64,000 nucleotides of DNA from Streptomyces pilosus (GCF_014649835.1 NZ_BMTU01000018.1:62001-126000), one strand, 5' to 3'; shown: positions 55,880 through 64,000, numbered from the stretch's first letter. Translations and numbers: made by a program. Notes: generated by a model not told the origin, from the sequence alone.

Positions 55880-58096
55880 GTGCCCCGCTTCAGCGTCGTC
55901 GTCCCCGTCCACAAGGTGCAGGGCTACCTGCACGCCTGCCTGGACTCGGTGCTCGGACAGTCGTACCGCGACATCGAGGTGATCGCCGTCGACGACCGCT
56001 CCCCCGACGGCTGCGGCGCGATCCTCGACGCGTACGCGGCCCGGGACGAGCGGGTCCGGGTGCTGCACCTGCCGGAGAACGTGGGCCTCGGGCGGGCGCG
56101 CAACGCGGGCCTGCCGCACGCGAGCGGCGACTACCTGCTCTTCCTGGACAGCGACGACACCCTCACCCCCGGCGCGCTGCGCGCCCTGGCCGACCGGCTC
56201 GACGAGACCGGCGACCCGGACGTGCTGGTCTTCGACTACGCCCGCACCTACTGGTGGGGCGGCACCCGCCGCAACGTGCTGGCGCACGTCCTGGCGGACA
56301 ACGCCGGGGCCGCCTTCACCGCCGCCGAGCGGCCGGAGATCCTCGACCTGCTGATGGTGGTGTGGAACAAGGCCTACCGGCGCGACTTCGTCGAACGGGA
56401 GGGCTTCGCCTTCCCGCCCGGCTACTACGAGGACACGCCCTGGACGTTCCCGGTGATGCTCAGCGCGGAGCGCATCGCCACCCTGGACCGGATCTGCCTG
56501 TACTACCGGCAGCGCCGCCAGGGCAGCATCCTGTCCACCACCAGCCGCAAGCACTTCGACGTCCACGAGCAGTACGCGCGGGTGTTCCGCTTCGTCGACG
56601 CCCGCCCGGCGCTCGCGCACTGGCGGCCGTTCCTGCACGCCAAGATGGGCGAGCACTGTCTCGACATCCTCTCCAAGCCGGACCGGCTGCCCCCCGCCGA
56701 CCGGGGCGAGTTCTTCCGCCGCACGGCCGAGATGTTCCACGCGCACCGCCCGGAGGGTGTCCGGGTCCCCGCCGACCTGCGGGTGCTGGAGGGGAGCTAC
56801 GCCGGATACGTGCTGCGGCGGCAGGCCGGCCGGGCGGGCCGTGAGCTGGGCCGGCGGGCCCGGCAGGCGCGCACCGCGACGGCGGCGCGGGCCGTGCGGA
56901 CCCGGGCGGCGCTGCGCCGCCCGCTGGACCCGGACCTCGCCGTGTACTCGGCGTTCTCCCACCGGGGCGTGCTGGGCGACCCGGCGGCGATCCACCGCGC
57001 GGCGCGCGAGATCGCCCCGCACATCCGGAGCGTGTGGGTGCTGGCCGACGAGGAGCGGGCGGCCGGACTGCCACCGGACACCGAGTACGTGCTCCTGGAC
57101 TCGCCCGGCTACCGCAGGGCGGTCGAGCGGGCCACGTACTTCGTCAACAACGTCAACTGGTCGGGCGCGCTGGTCAAACGCCCCGGGAGCGTGCACGTCC
57201 ACACCCACCAGGGCACCCCGCTGAAGTTCATGGGCGCCGACCTGCTCGGCAAGCCCGGTGCCCGGCACGGTTTCGACGTGCCGCAGATGCTGCGCCGGGC
57301 CGACCGCTGGGACTACAGCCTGGTCGCCAACCGGCACTCCGAGCTGGTGTGGGAGCGGGCCTTCCCCTGTCACTTCACCTCCCTGCGCTCGGGCAGTCCC
57401 CGCAACGACGTCCTGGTCGGCGCGGGGCCGGACAGCGGCCGCGCGGTCCGGGCCCGGCTGGGCATCCCGGAGGGCGACACGGTGGTGCTGTACGCGCCGA
57501 CCCGCCGCGACTACCGCAGGGACGGCCTGGTGGAGCGGATCGACCTGGCCCGGTTCGCCGCCGACCTGGGTGAGGGCCGCACCCTGGTGGTCCGGCTGCA
57601 CCCCTCGCTCGCCGACGGGCCCGCGCGCGGCCTGGGCCTCGCCGAACTGCACCGGCGGGGCGTGCTGGTGGACGCCACGGACGAGCCGGAGGTGCAGGAG
57701 GTGCTGCTCGCCGCCGACGTCCTGGTCACCGACTATTCGGCGCTGATGTTCGACTACGCCAACCTGGACCGGCCGATCGTGCTGCACGCCGACGACTGGG
57801 ACGCCTTCCGGGCGAGCCGGGGCGCCTACGTCGACATCACCGCCGAGGCGCCGGGCCACGTGGCGCGCTCCTACCGGGAGCTGGCGTACCTGTTCGACTC
57901 CGGGACGTGGCGGGACGGGGAGGCACGGCGGCTGCGGTCGGCGTTCCGGGAGCGGTACTGCGAGTTCGACGACGGCCGGGCCGCCGAGCGGGTGGTGCGC
58001 GCGCTGATGCTGGGCGAGCCGGTGACGGAGCGCCCGCCGGGCCCCGCCCGGCTGCCCGCCCAGGCCGGCGGCCTCGGCCGGCTGACCACGTCGTGA
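55880..58096 (+). CDS. GT2 glycosyltransferase + TagF-like protein (HQGTPLK variant)
   Basis: 738 aa. GT2 part: FSVVVPVHKVQGYLHACLDSVLGQSYRDIEVIAVDDRSPDG and FLDSDDTLTP. TagF-like part ~345-715: the base loop reads VHTHQGTPLKFMG (~440), i.e. the His is one position earlier and Gln stands where paralogue 2 has His; also YAPTRRDY, VVRLHPSLAD and VLVTDYSALMFDYANLDRPIVLHADDWD. Whether the shifted His works is not known to me. The ATG follows the previous stop by 1 nt, so it is coupled. Its GT2 half is closer to paralogue 1 (shared FPPGYYEDTPWT, YYRQRR) than to paralogue 2. Confidence 0.87.
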   Translation: MPRFSVVVPVHKVQGYLHACLDSVLGQSYRDIEVIAVDDRSPDGCGAILDAYAARDERVRVLHLPENVGLGRARNAGLPHASGDYLLFLDSDDTLTPGALRALADRLDETGDPDVLVFDYARTYWWGGTRRNVLAHVLADNAGAAFTAAERPEILDLLMVVWNKAYRRDFVEREGFAFPPGYYEDTPWTFPVMLSAERIATLDRICLYYRQRRQGSILSTTSRKHFDVHEQYARVFRFVDARPALAHWRPFLHAKMGEHCLDILSKPDRLPPADRGEFFRRTAEMFHAHRPEGVRVPADLRVLEGSYAGYVLRRQAGRAGRELGRRARQARTATAARAVRTRAALRRPLDPDLAVYSAFSHRGVLGDPAAIHRAAREIAPHIRSVWVLADEERAAGLPPDTEYVLLDSPGYRRAVERATYFVNNVNWSGALVKRPGSVHVHTHQGTPLKFMGADLLGKPGARHGFDVPQMLRRADRWDYSLVANRHSELVWERAFPCHFTSLRSGSPRNDVLVGAGPDSGRAVRARLGIPEGDTVVLYAPTRRDYRRDGLVERIDLARFAADLGEGRTLVVRLHPSLADGPARGLGLAELHRRGVLVDATDEPEVQEVLLAADVLVTDYSALMFDYANLDRPIVLHADDWDAFRASRGAYVDITAEAPGHVARSYRELAYLFDSGTWRDGEARRLRSAFRERYCEFDDGRAAERVVRALMLGEPVTERPPGPARLPAQAGGLGRLTTS

Positions 58097-59355
58097 GGCC
58101 GCGCACCTGGGTGCTGCTCCTGGCTGCGGTCTTCGCGGTGCTGCAACTGGCGAACGTCTCCGGCCGGGACACCCCCGACAGCAAGAACTACCTGTCCTAC
58201 GCGCTGAGTCTGGGCGGCGCCGACACACGGGAGGCGGCGGCCGTCACCATCGACCACTACTGCGCGGGCCGGGCGGCGATCGCCCACCGCGCCCAGAACG
58301 TGGACGTGGTGCGCTTCCACGCCCCGGACCCCGCCCCACGGGTGTTCCAGGAGTGCCGGGAGCAGGAGTGGCGGGCGGTCGAGGCCGGTCTGGCGGACGG
58401 CCGGAGTGCCGGGCACACCGTGCCGTTCATGCCGGAGCGGTTCATGCGGATCTTCGAGGTGCGTCCCGGCTACCCGGTGTTCCTGCTGCCGTTCGTCGGC
58501 CTGCTCGGGGCGACCTGGGGCCTGTGGGCGGCGGGGGTGGTGATCACCTGCGCGGGCGGGGCGCTGGCCTTCCTGGTGCTGCGCACCCTGTCGGTGCCGG
58601 TGCCGCTCGCGCTCACCGGGCAGGCGCTGTTCCTCGTGCTGCCGTGCGGGACGACGGCGATGCGCCCGATGACGGAGGGGCTGCTGCTGGCCCTCACCCT
58701 GGCCGCCTTGTGGGGCTGTGCGCTGGCCCTCCGGGGGCGCGCGCGGGCGGGCACGGTGCTGGTGTGCGCCTCGCTGGCCGCGCTGTTCACCGTGAAGCAC
58801 TCGCAGGCGCTGTTCCTCGGGCTGTGCCTGGCGGGCGCGGGCGCGGTGGTGGCCGTCCGGCGCCGCCGGCGGGGTCAGCCCGCGGGGCGCGGGGTGGTGG
58901 CGCTGGCCGCGGCGGGGTGCGCGGGGACGCTGGGCACGGTGGCGCTGGCCCGGCTGCTGGACTACCCCTCGGTGTCGGAGAGCGTGCAGGACCTGCTGAC
59001 CGATCACTTCGCCCGCCCCGACCGGGAGCGTCCCTGGGCGGAGTTCTTCCAGCTCCAGGGGAACTTCTGGATGGAGTGGCTGCGGCGGCAGCTGTGGGAA
59101 CCGCTGTTCCTGGCCGCCCTGGCCGCCGGTGCGCTGGGCGCGCGGCGGCGGCCGGCGTTCGGTGCCTTCCTGGTCGCCGCGGCCGGTACGGGGCTCCTCA
59201 ACCAGGCCGGGCATCCGGACATCGCCATCTGGGGGGACCGGCTGATCACGCTGGCCTGGCTGCTGCCGGTGCTGGGGGTGCCGCTGCTGCTGGAGCCGGT
59301 GGCGCGGCGGCTCGTGGTGCCGGCGCGGGAGATGCCGCTGGAGCCCGTGCACTGA
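58093..59355 (+). CDS. Polytopic membrane protein, GT-C glycosyltransferase-like
   Basis: 420 aa with ~9 TM helices. N-terminal TM then LQLANVSGRDTPDSKNYLSYALSLGG: an Asp pair soon after TM1 is the usual GT-C catalytic position. Later PMTEGLLLALTLAALWGCAL and VKHSQALFLGLCL helices and a final W/E/N-rich outer loop (FFQLQGNFWMEWLRRQLWEP). GTG start overlaps the stop of the third TagF paralogue (GTGA), so it belongs to that operon. A lipid-linked sugar transferase for the same wall polymer is the likely role; substrate unknown. Confidence 0.72.
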   Translation: MRPRTWVLLLAAVFAVLQLANVSGRDTPDSKNYLSYALSLGGADTREAAAVTIDHYCAGRAAIAHRAQNVDVVRFHAPDPAPRVFQECREQEWRAVEAGLADGRSAGHTVPFMPERFMRIFEVRPGYPVFLLPFVGLLGATWGLWAAGVVITCAGGALAFLVLRTLSVPVPLALTGQALFLVLPCGTTAMRPMTEGLLLALTLAALWGCALALRGRARAGTVLVCASLAALFTVKHSQALFLGLCLAGAGAVVAVRRRRRGQPAGRGVVALAAAGCAGTLGTVALARLLDYPSVSESVQDLLTDHFARPDRERPWAEFFQLQGNFWMEWLRRQLWEPLFLAALAAGALGARRRPAFGAFLVAAAGTGLLNQAGHPDIAIWGDRLITLAWLLPVLGVPLLLEPVARRLVVPAREMPLEPVH

Positions 59356-59453
59356 CCGCCGGGGTCACTCGAAGGGGTGACTTGCGGTCAAGCCTGTGAC
59401 GGGTTCGGGAACATACGGCAGATGTCTCGCATGACCTCGTTCCCCGTCACCCG

Positions 59454-61034
59454 ATGAGCGCCGGAGTCCTCGTACGGCGGTCCGTGAGCGGTGCCACGGC
59501 GCTGCGCGGCGGCGGGGCCTGGCGCCCCACCCCGTACCAGTTGCTCGGCTTCCTGTTCTGGCTCGTGATGTCGCTGGCGTACTGGAGGGTGCCGCTGTGC
59601 TGCGACGCCGGCCAGCACGCCGCGGTCGTCGAACGCCTGAAGGACGACCTGCTGCGCCCCCGGCACCCGATGGCGGACCTGCCGGGCGCGGGCAGCCCGT
59701 ACTACTCGCCGTTCGCCCTGGCGCAGGGGGTGGCCGCCCGGCTGACGGGGCTCGGCGGCTGGGAGGTGCTCGGGCTCACCGGGCCGCTGAACCTGCTGGT
59801 GCTGCTCACCGGCATCGGCCGGTTCGTGCGGGTGCTGACGCCGCGTCCGTGGGCGCCGGTGCTGGCGCTCGCCGCGATGACGCTGCTGTGGGGGGTGGAG
59901 CGGGCCTGGTGGAGCGGTTACCTGAACCTGATGTCCATGACGGGCAACCTGTCCTACCCGTCGGCGTTCGCGATCGGGCTCGCCTTCTGGGCCTGGGCGC
60001 TGACGGGCGTGCGGGCCGGTGACACGGCGGCCCTGCGGTACGTGGGACCGGGCGGGCTGCGGCCGCTGCCGGGGTACGCGGCGCTGGGCGCGCTGTACGG
60101 GCTGATCCTGCTGGTGCACCCGATCACGGCGGTCGCGGCGGCGGTGGGCGCGGTGGCGCTGGTGGCCGGCCGGCAGCGGGGGTGGACGGCGGCGGTCGCC
60201 GGTCGGTGGGCGCTGACAGGGGCGGTGGCGCTGCTGGTGGCGGCGGGCTGGCCGTACTTCGACGTCTTCGCGCTGGCCGGGGACGGCAGCGTGGACGCGA
60301 TGCACCGGCGGCTGTACCTGGACCTCGCCGGTCAGTTCGGGCTGGCGCTGCTCGGGCTGCCGGTGCTGTGGCTGCGGGCGCGGCGCACCTCGTGGCGGGA
60401 TCCGCTGGTGCTGATGTTCGTCCTGGACTGCCTGGTGGTGGCGTACGGCTGGGTCAGCGGGCACTACACGTACGGGCGGATCCTGGGGCTGACGCTGGCG
60501 CCGCTGCAGTTCGCGCTCGCGGTGGAGCTGGCGGCGCCCCGGCCGTGGCCGGTGTGGCGGCGGCTGCTGGGCGGGGCGGCGGCCGCGGGGGCCTGTGCCG
60601 GGTTCCTTACCGTGCAGGCGGGGGCGGTGGTGCCGCCCGCGGTGGATCCGGTGGGCTTCGAGCAGCCGCCGGACTGGCCGTCGTACGACTGGGCCGCGCG
60701 GTACGTCGGGCGGGGCGAGGTGGTGATCACCGACGGCTATCACGCCGTCCACGCGATCGCCGGGTACGGGCCGAACCTCGCGGCGCCCGCCTGGCCGGAC
60801 CCGGCGCTGGACGAACGGGAGCGGCTGCGGCGGGCGGAGGACGTGCGCGCGTACCTGAATCCCGGTTCGACCCGCGCCGAGCGCGCCGCGGTCGTCCGCC
60901 GGTACCACGCGCGCTGGCTGCTGCTGACGCCCTGGCAGCGGGTGCCCGAGGAGGCGGTGGTGGTGACGTGGAGCCGGCGGACGGGGGAGGTGCTGGCACG
61001 GGTCGGGGACCCGGGCGGCGGGACTACTCGATGA
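59454..61034 (+). CDS. Polytopic membrane protein, GT-C-like
   Basis: 526 aa with ~11 TM helices. After TM1 comes RVPLCCDAGQHAAVVERLKDDLLRPRHPMADLPGAGSPYYSPFALAQG, an outside loop with Asp and His of GT-C style; later GYLNLMSMTGNLSYPSAFAIGLAFW and SGHYTYGRILGLTLAPLQFALAVEL. C-terminal ~110 residues are soluble (EVVITDGYHAVHAIAGYGPNLAAPAWPD, YLNPGSTRAERAAVVRRYHARWLLLTP). An 8-codon upstream ORF (59431-59457) overlaps the ATG (ATGA). The stop overlaps the end of the convergent ohr gene by 11 nt. Confidence 0.72.
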   Translation: MSAGVLVRRSVSGATALRGGGAWRPTPYQLLGFLFWLVMSLAYWRVPLCCDAGQHAAVVERLKDDLLRPRHPMADLPGAGSPYYSPFALAQGVAARLTGLGGWEVLGLTGPLNLLVLLTGIGRFVRVLTPRPWAPVLALAAMTLLWGVERAWWSGYLNLMSMTGNLSYPSAFAIGLAFWAWALTGVRAGDTAALRYVGPGGLRPLPGYAALGALYGLILLVHPITAVAAAVGAVALVAGRQRGWTAAVAGRWALTGAVALLVAAGWPYFDVFALAGDGSVDAMHRRLYLDLAGQFGLALLGLPVLWLRARRTSWRDPLVLMFVLDCLVVAYGWVSGHYTYGRILGLTLAPLQFALAVELAAPRPWPVWRRLLGGAAAAGACAGFLTVQAGAVVPPAVDPVGFEQPPDWPSYDWAARYVGRGEVVITDGYHAVHAIAGYGPNLAAPAWPDPALDERERLRRAEDVRAYLNPGSTRAERAAVVRRYHARWLLLTPWQRVPEEAVVVTWSRRTGEVLARVGDPGGGTTR

Positions 61035-61437
61035 CGAGCTCGACGGGGACGTTGCCGCGGGTGGCGTTGGAGTAGGGGCAGACCTGGTGGGCCTGCTCGA
61101 CCAGCTTGCGGCCGGTCTCCTCCTCGATGCCCTCGGGCAGCTCGACGCGGAGCGTCACCGCGAGCGCGAAGCCCTCGCCCTGCTTGCCGAGGACGACCTC
61201 GGCGGTCACCGCGGCGTCGCTGACGTCGACCTTCGCCGCCCGGCCGACCACGCCGAGGGCGCTGCCGAAGCAGGCCGCGTAACCGGCGGCGAACAGCTGC
61301 TCGGGGTTGGTGCCCTGACCGCTGCCGCCCAGCTCGACGGGGGCGCTCAGACCGAGGTCCAGCTTGCCGTCGGAGGTGACGGCGCGGCCCTCGCGGCCGT
61401 GGGTGGCGGTGGCGACGGCGGTGTAGAGCGCGTCCAT
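61024..61437 (-). CDS. ohr: Organic hydroperoxide resistance protein Ohr
   Basis: 137 aa thiol peroxidase of the Ohr/OsmC family, which reduces organic peroxides with lipoyl reductants. Both redox Cys are present: AGYAACFGSALGVV (~residue 58) and HQVCPYSNATRGNVPV (~residue 122). ATG at 61437 with AGAGGGG upstream. Divergent from ohrR across a double palindromic operator, the classical OhrR-controlled layout. Confidence 0.95.
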   Translation of the reverse strand: MDALYTAVATATHGREGRAVTSDGKLDLGLSAPVELGGSGQGTNPEQLFAAGYAACFGSALGVVGRAAKVDVSDAAVTAEVVLGKQGEGFALAVTLRVELPEGIEEETGRKLVEQAHQVCPYSNATRGNVPVELVIE

Positions 61438-61511
61438 GGGGAGACCCCTCTCGAGTGGTGGCCGGGCCGGAGCCTGGTGGTTCCGGCCGCCTGACGGACT
61501 CAAGTAGAGCA

Positions 61512-61531
61512 CGCAATTGAATTGCGCGCAA
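61512..61531. promoter_or_regulatory. OhrR operator between ohr and ohrR
   Basis: CGCAATTGAATTGCG (61512-61526) is a perfect inverted repeat around a central G, and TTGCGCGCAA (61522-61531) is a second overlapping palindrome. AATT-rich palindromes are known OhrR/MarR targets. It lies ~75 nt before ohr and ~32 nt before ohrR. Confidence 0.8.
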
Positions 61532-61562
61532 CCAAATGGCCCGCTGGAGCTACCCTGGAGCC

Positions 61563-62057
61563 ATGACCGCCACCCCGAACCCACCCGCGACGCCCCCGCT
61601 GCCGGGCGCCGCGGACGACTGGCTCCGCCTCGACCAGCAGATCTGCTTCAGCCTGCACGCCGCCTCCCGCGCCTTCAACGGCGTCTACCGGGTGGTGCTG
61701 AAGGACCTCGGGCTCACCTATCCGCAGTACCTGGTCATGCTGGTGCTGTGGGAACACGGGACGCTGCCCGTGAAGAAGCTCGGCGAACACCTGCGGCTGG
61801 ACTCCGGCACGCTGTCCCCGCTGCTCAAGCGTCTGGAGACGGCCGGACTGGTGCGCCGCGAGCGCAGTGCGCGCGACGAGCGGTCGGTGGAGGTCCGGCC
61901 CACCGAGGAGGGCGCCGCGCTGCGCGAGCGGGCGCGCGAGGTGCCGCGCCGCATCCTCGCCGCGACCGGCTTCGAGGGCGAGGAGGTCCGCTTCCTCAGC
62001 GCCCGTCTGCACGAACTGACCACGGCGCTCGACAGGGCGGCGGCGGGCGGGGCCTGA
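61563..62057 (+). CDS. ohrR: MarR family peroxide-sensing repressor OhrR
   Basis: 164 aa. MarR winged helix (~50-125: LTYPQYLVMLVLWEHGTLPVKKLGEHLRLDSGTLSPLLKRLETAGLVRRERSARDERSVEVRPTEEG). The N-terminal reactive Cys is present in LDQQICFSLHAASRAF (~residue 27), with the partner Tyr residues FNGVYRV and LTYPQY. Organic peroxides oxidise the Cys and release DNA. ATG at 61563 is chosen (TGGAG upstream); an ATG at 61536 also opens the frame, but sits next to the operator. Confidence 0.94.
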   Translation: MTATPNPPATPPLPGAADDWLRLDQQICFSLHAASRAFNGVYRVVLKDLGLTYPQYLVMLVLWEHGTLPVKKLGEHLRLDSGTLSPLLKRLETAGLVRRERSARDERSVEVRPTEEGAALRERAREVPRRILAATGFEGEEVRFLSARLHELTTALDRAAAGGA

Positions 62058-62129
62058 CGCGCGTCCGGTACGAGACGCACTCGGGCGGGCAAAAGGGCAG
62101 GAACAGCCCATACCGCGCCCGAGGACGTC

Positions 62130-63788
62130 ATGCACCCCCCTCACTCCCGGACCGCCCACACCGTCCACACCGCTGACACCGCTGACCCCCTTCGCACCGC
62201 CGCCGTCGCCGTCGTCGTGATCGGCCACGACGACGCCCCCCACGTGGCCGACGCCGTGCGCTCGGCCCTCGGGCAGGGCCCCGCCGTGCGCGAGGTGGTC
62301 GCCGTCGACGACTGCTCCACCGACGGCAGCGCCGGTCTGCTGGACCGGCTGGCCGCCGGCGAGCCCCGGCTGCGGGTGATCCGGCTCCCCGTCAACAGCG
62401 GCGGCTGCGGCACCCCCCGCAACACCGGGCTCGACGCGGTGACCGCGCCGTACGTGATGTTCCTGGACAGCGACGACGTCCTGCCGCCCGGCGCGGTGGA
62501 CGCGCTGCTCACGGCCGCGACCGGCACGGGCGCCGAGGTCACCGGCGGCCTGTGCGTGCGGCGGGAACTCCCCTCGGGCCGCGAGGTGCCGTGGGAGCCC
62601 GGCCTGTACGCGGCCCCCGCCGTCCTCCCCCGCCCCGCCCACCACCCGCGGCTGGCGTACGACACGCTCTGCGTCAACAAGCTCTACGCCACGGCCTTCC
62701 TGCGCGCCCGCGGCATCCGCTTCCCCGAGGGCCGCTTCCCCTACGAGGACATCGTCTTCACGGCGCGGGTCTGGGCCGCGGCGCCGCGCGTCGCGCTGGT
62801 CCCGGACCGGGTGTACCTCTGGCACGTCCGCCGCTCCGCCCGGCAGCTGTCGATCTCACTGGCCCGGTCCGGCATCGACAACTGGCGCGCCCGCACCCAC
62901 GCCTGCCGCACCGCCCACGGGATCCTGCTGGACGCAGGGGAGAAACTGCTGGCGCGCCGGGTCCGGGCCAAGTTCCTCGACCACGAGCTGCGCATGTACG
63001 CCCGTGAACTGCCGCTGCGGGACGAGGCCTACCGGCGGGAGTGGTGGACGCACACCCGGGCCTTCCTCGCCGACTACGACGCCGCCGACTGGGCCCGCGA
63101 CCCGGCCGCCCCGGGCCGGCTGGTCGCACGGGTCGTGCTGGCTTCTCCCCAGCCGCGCGACCTGCCCCGGCTGCGGGAGCTGGCCGCCCGGCCGGCCCGG
63201 CTCCGCCCGCCCTACGCCCGCACGGCGGACGGCACACCCTGCTGGTCGTCCGCCCTGCCGGAGATCACCCTGGAGTCCCTGCTGACCCGCCCGGTGCGGC
63301 AGCTCCCCCTCGCCGTCGACGCGGAACTGCGCCCCCGCGCGGGCCGCCTGCGACTGCGCCTGCACGAGCTGTACGGCAGGACGGCCGAGGCCGGCCCCAC
63401 GGAGGTGGAGGTGGAGTGGCGCCACCGGGACCGGGAGGGGATCGCCGTGCGCCGCACGGTGCCGTGGCGGGTGTCGTCCCCGCACACCTGGACCGCGGAG
63501 ACCCCGGTGTGCCCGGACCGGCTGGCCGGTCTCGCCTCCGGCGCCTGGGACCTGCGCCTGCGGCTGCGCTTCCGGGACGGCTCCACCCGCCCGGTCACCG
63601 CCCACGCCCTGGCCGGCCCCGGCCTGCTGCGCCGCCTCGTCCTGCCGAGCCCCCGCCACGGCCTCGTCCTCGCCCGCCCCTACGCCACCCACTCCGGCTC
63701 CCTGGCCCTGCGCCTGGCCACCGGCCTCCCCGCCCTCACCCACCTCCTCCACACCCGCCTGCGGCGCCTCCTGCGCCACCGGCACTGA
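62130..63788 (+). CDS. GT2 glycosyltransferase with C-terminal accessory domain
   Basis: 552 aa. GT2 domain ~22-240: VAVVVIGHDDAPHVADAVRSALGQ, VVAVDDCSTDGSAGLLDRL, FLDSDDVLPP (DxD), and FPYEDIVFTARVWAA (ED base motif). The rest (~340-530) looks like a beta-rich accessory domain, as in TarS/TarP-type or Streptomyces wall GT2 proteins: LPLAVDAELRPRAGRLRLRLHELYG, WRHRDREGIAVRRTVPWRV, SGAWDLRLRLRFRDGSTRPV. A His/Thr/Ala-rich N-terminal stretch precedes the domain (HTVHTADTADPLRTAA). It is the same family as the GT2 halves of the three paralogues at 51263-58096 but without the TagF-like part; probably decorates the same glycopolymer. Confidence 0.88.
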   Translation: MHPPHSRTAHTVHTADTADPLRTAAVAVVVIGHDDAPHVADAVRSALGQGPAVREVVAVDDCSTDGSAGLLDRLAAGEPRLRVIRLPVNSGGCGTPRNTGLDAVTAPYVMFLDSDDVLPPGAVDALLTAATGTGAEVTGGLCVRRELPSGREVPWEPGLYAAPAVLPRPAHHPRLAYDTLCVNKLYATAFLRARGIRFPEGRFPYEDIVFTARVWAAAPRVALVPDRVYLWHVRRSARQLSISLARSGIDNWRARTHACRTAHGILLDAGEKLLARRVRAKFLDHELRMYARELPLRDEAYRREWWTHTRAFLADYDAADWARDPAAPGRLVARVVLASPQPRDLPRLRELAARPARLRPPYARTADGTPCWSSALPEITLESLLTRPVRQLPLAVDAELRPRAGRLRLRLHELYGRTAEAGPTEVEVEWRHRDREGIAVRRTVPWRVSSPHTWTAETPVCPDRLAGLASGAWDLRLRLRFRDGSTRPVTAHALAGPGLLRRLVLPSPRHGLVLARPYATHSGSLALRLATGLPALTHLLHTRLRRLLRHRH

Positions 63789-63797
63789 GCCCCGGCC

Positions 63798-63813
63798 CGG
63801 CGGTCGTCCGCCG
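63798..63813. terminator. Short hairpin between the GT2 gene and the TetR gene
   Basis: CGGCGG-TCGT-CCGCCG, 10 nt past the GT2 stop and 8 nt past the TetR stop on the other strand; shared by the two convergent genes. Confidence 0.5.
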
Positions 63814-63820
63814 TGGCGGC

Positions 63821-64000
63821 TCACAGGGCCTTCAGGGCCGCCGTCGTGGTGCGGGTCAGGGATTCGAGGTAGTCCTTGGGGAGCTTGGGGTTGCGGATGA
63901 CGACCGAGCGCCAGTACAGGGGGCCGGAGATGAGGTCCAGGGCGAGGGCGTGGTCGATGCCGGGGCGGAGTTCGCCGCGGGTCTCCGCCGCCGTGACGAT
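63821..64000 (-). CDS. TetR family regulator (C-terminal fragment, window edge)
   Basis: Only the last 59 codons are inside the window; the gene continues beyond 64000. The visible part, TAAETRGELRPGIDHALALDLISGPLYWRSVVI, matches the C-terminal ligand domain (TetR_C_16-like, with the GELRPGID...LDLISGPLYWR signature) of TetR/AcrR regulators. The DNA-binding half is not visible. Confidence 0.8.
   Translation of the reverse strand: MVTAAETRGELRPGIDHALALDLISGPLYWRSVVIRNPKLPKDYLESLTRTTTAALKAL

Overview
The window is a very GC-rich (about 72-74% by eye) actinobacterial chromosome segment with Streptomyces character: strongly G/C third codon positions, many GTG/TTG starts, dense gene packing, and a gene order (murA, HU, malic enzyme, HelD-like helicase, sigU/anti-sigma, nnaR-narK, matB-matA, ssrA-smpB, ftsX-ftsE, prfB, two Ser/Thr kinases) that I recognise, from memory only, as the core region around SCO2940-SCO2990 of Streptomyces coelicolor. 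No phage, IS or CRISPR is visible. About 47 protein genes (two cut by the window edges), one tmRNA and many hairpin terminators and operator-like palindromes can be supported.

Layout. 1-4256 (minus): three-subunit xanthine dehydrogenase-type molybdenum hydroxylase; the middle gene (2Fe-2S subunit) carries a ~439-residue low-complexity N-terminal extension. 4567-9371 (minus): sugar-binding lipoprotein, two ABC permeases and a GH20 hexosaminidase in one tight operon, with a DasR (dre)-like palindrome upstream. 9603-12680: DUF3039 protein, YqgE-like protein, murA, HU protein. 13081-18681: malic enzyme, HelD/HelR-like ATPase, RsuA-type anti-sigma factor and SigU-type ECF sigma factor. 18998-22344: CGNR zinc-finger protein, NnaR-type nitrogen regulator, NarK nitrate transporter. 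22521-28518: membrane protein, acyltransferase, MatB (deacetylase + GT2) and MatA, i.e. a surface-glycan (PNAG-like) locus. 28692-32169: LysR/MFS divergent pair and a LacI regulator with its own perfect operator. 32247-38864: ssrA, smpB, S41 protease, ftsX, ftsE, a small zinc-ribbon membrane protein, a sortase-type surface protein with 17 pentapeptide repeats, prfB. 38995-46411: kinases PkaB and PkaA-like, divergent from an FHA/FtsK-like ATPase. 46427-51115: a lipoprotein and a second sugar ABC importer. 51263-63788: a cell-wall glycopolymer region (three paralogous GT2 + TagF-like polymerases, two membrane GT-C-like proteins, one GT2) interrupted by an ohr/ohrR peroxide-resistance pair; then a partial TetR regulator.

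The most unusual structure is a 36-nt GC-rich hairpin repeat seen three times at two loci 38 kb apart (12131-12166; 50058-50093 and 50153-50188). At both loci the base after its 3' end (...CAG) starts a duplicate of the 3' end of the gene just upstream: 73 nt of murA (2 mismatches), and 37 nt of the sugar-permease stop/start junction, repeated twice more. At the permease locus this turns one ancestral ATGA overlap into a chain of three ATGA overlaps through two identical 32-codon micro-ORFs, so translational coupling appears to have survived. This looks like a small repeat that duplicates its target gene end as it spreads.

Other notable points: an extracytoplasmic ~150-residue domain inserted between TM3 and TM4 of a sugar permease, comparable in position to the MalF P2 loop; loss of the catalytic His motif in two of three TagF-like paralogues; an FHA/FtsK ATPase whose Walker A Lys is Arg; and one in-frame TTA (bldA-dependent) codon in the S41 protease gene.
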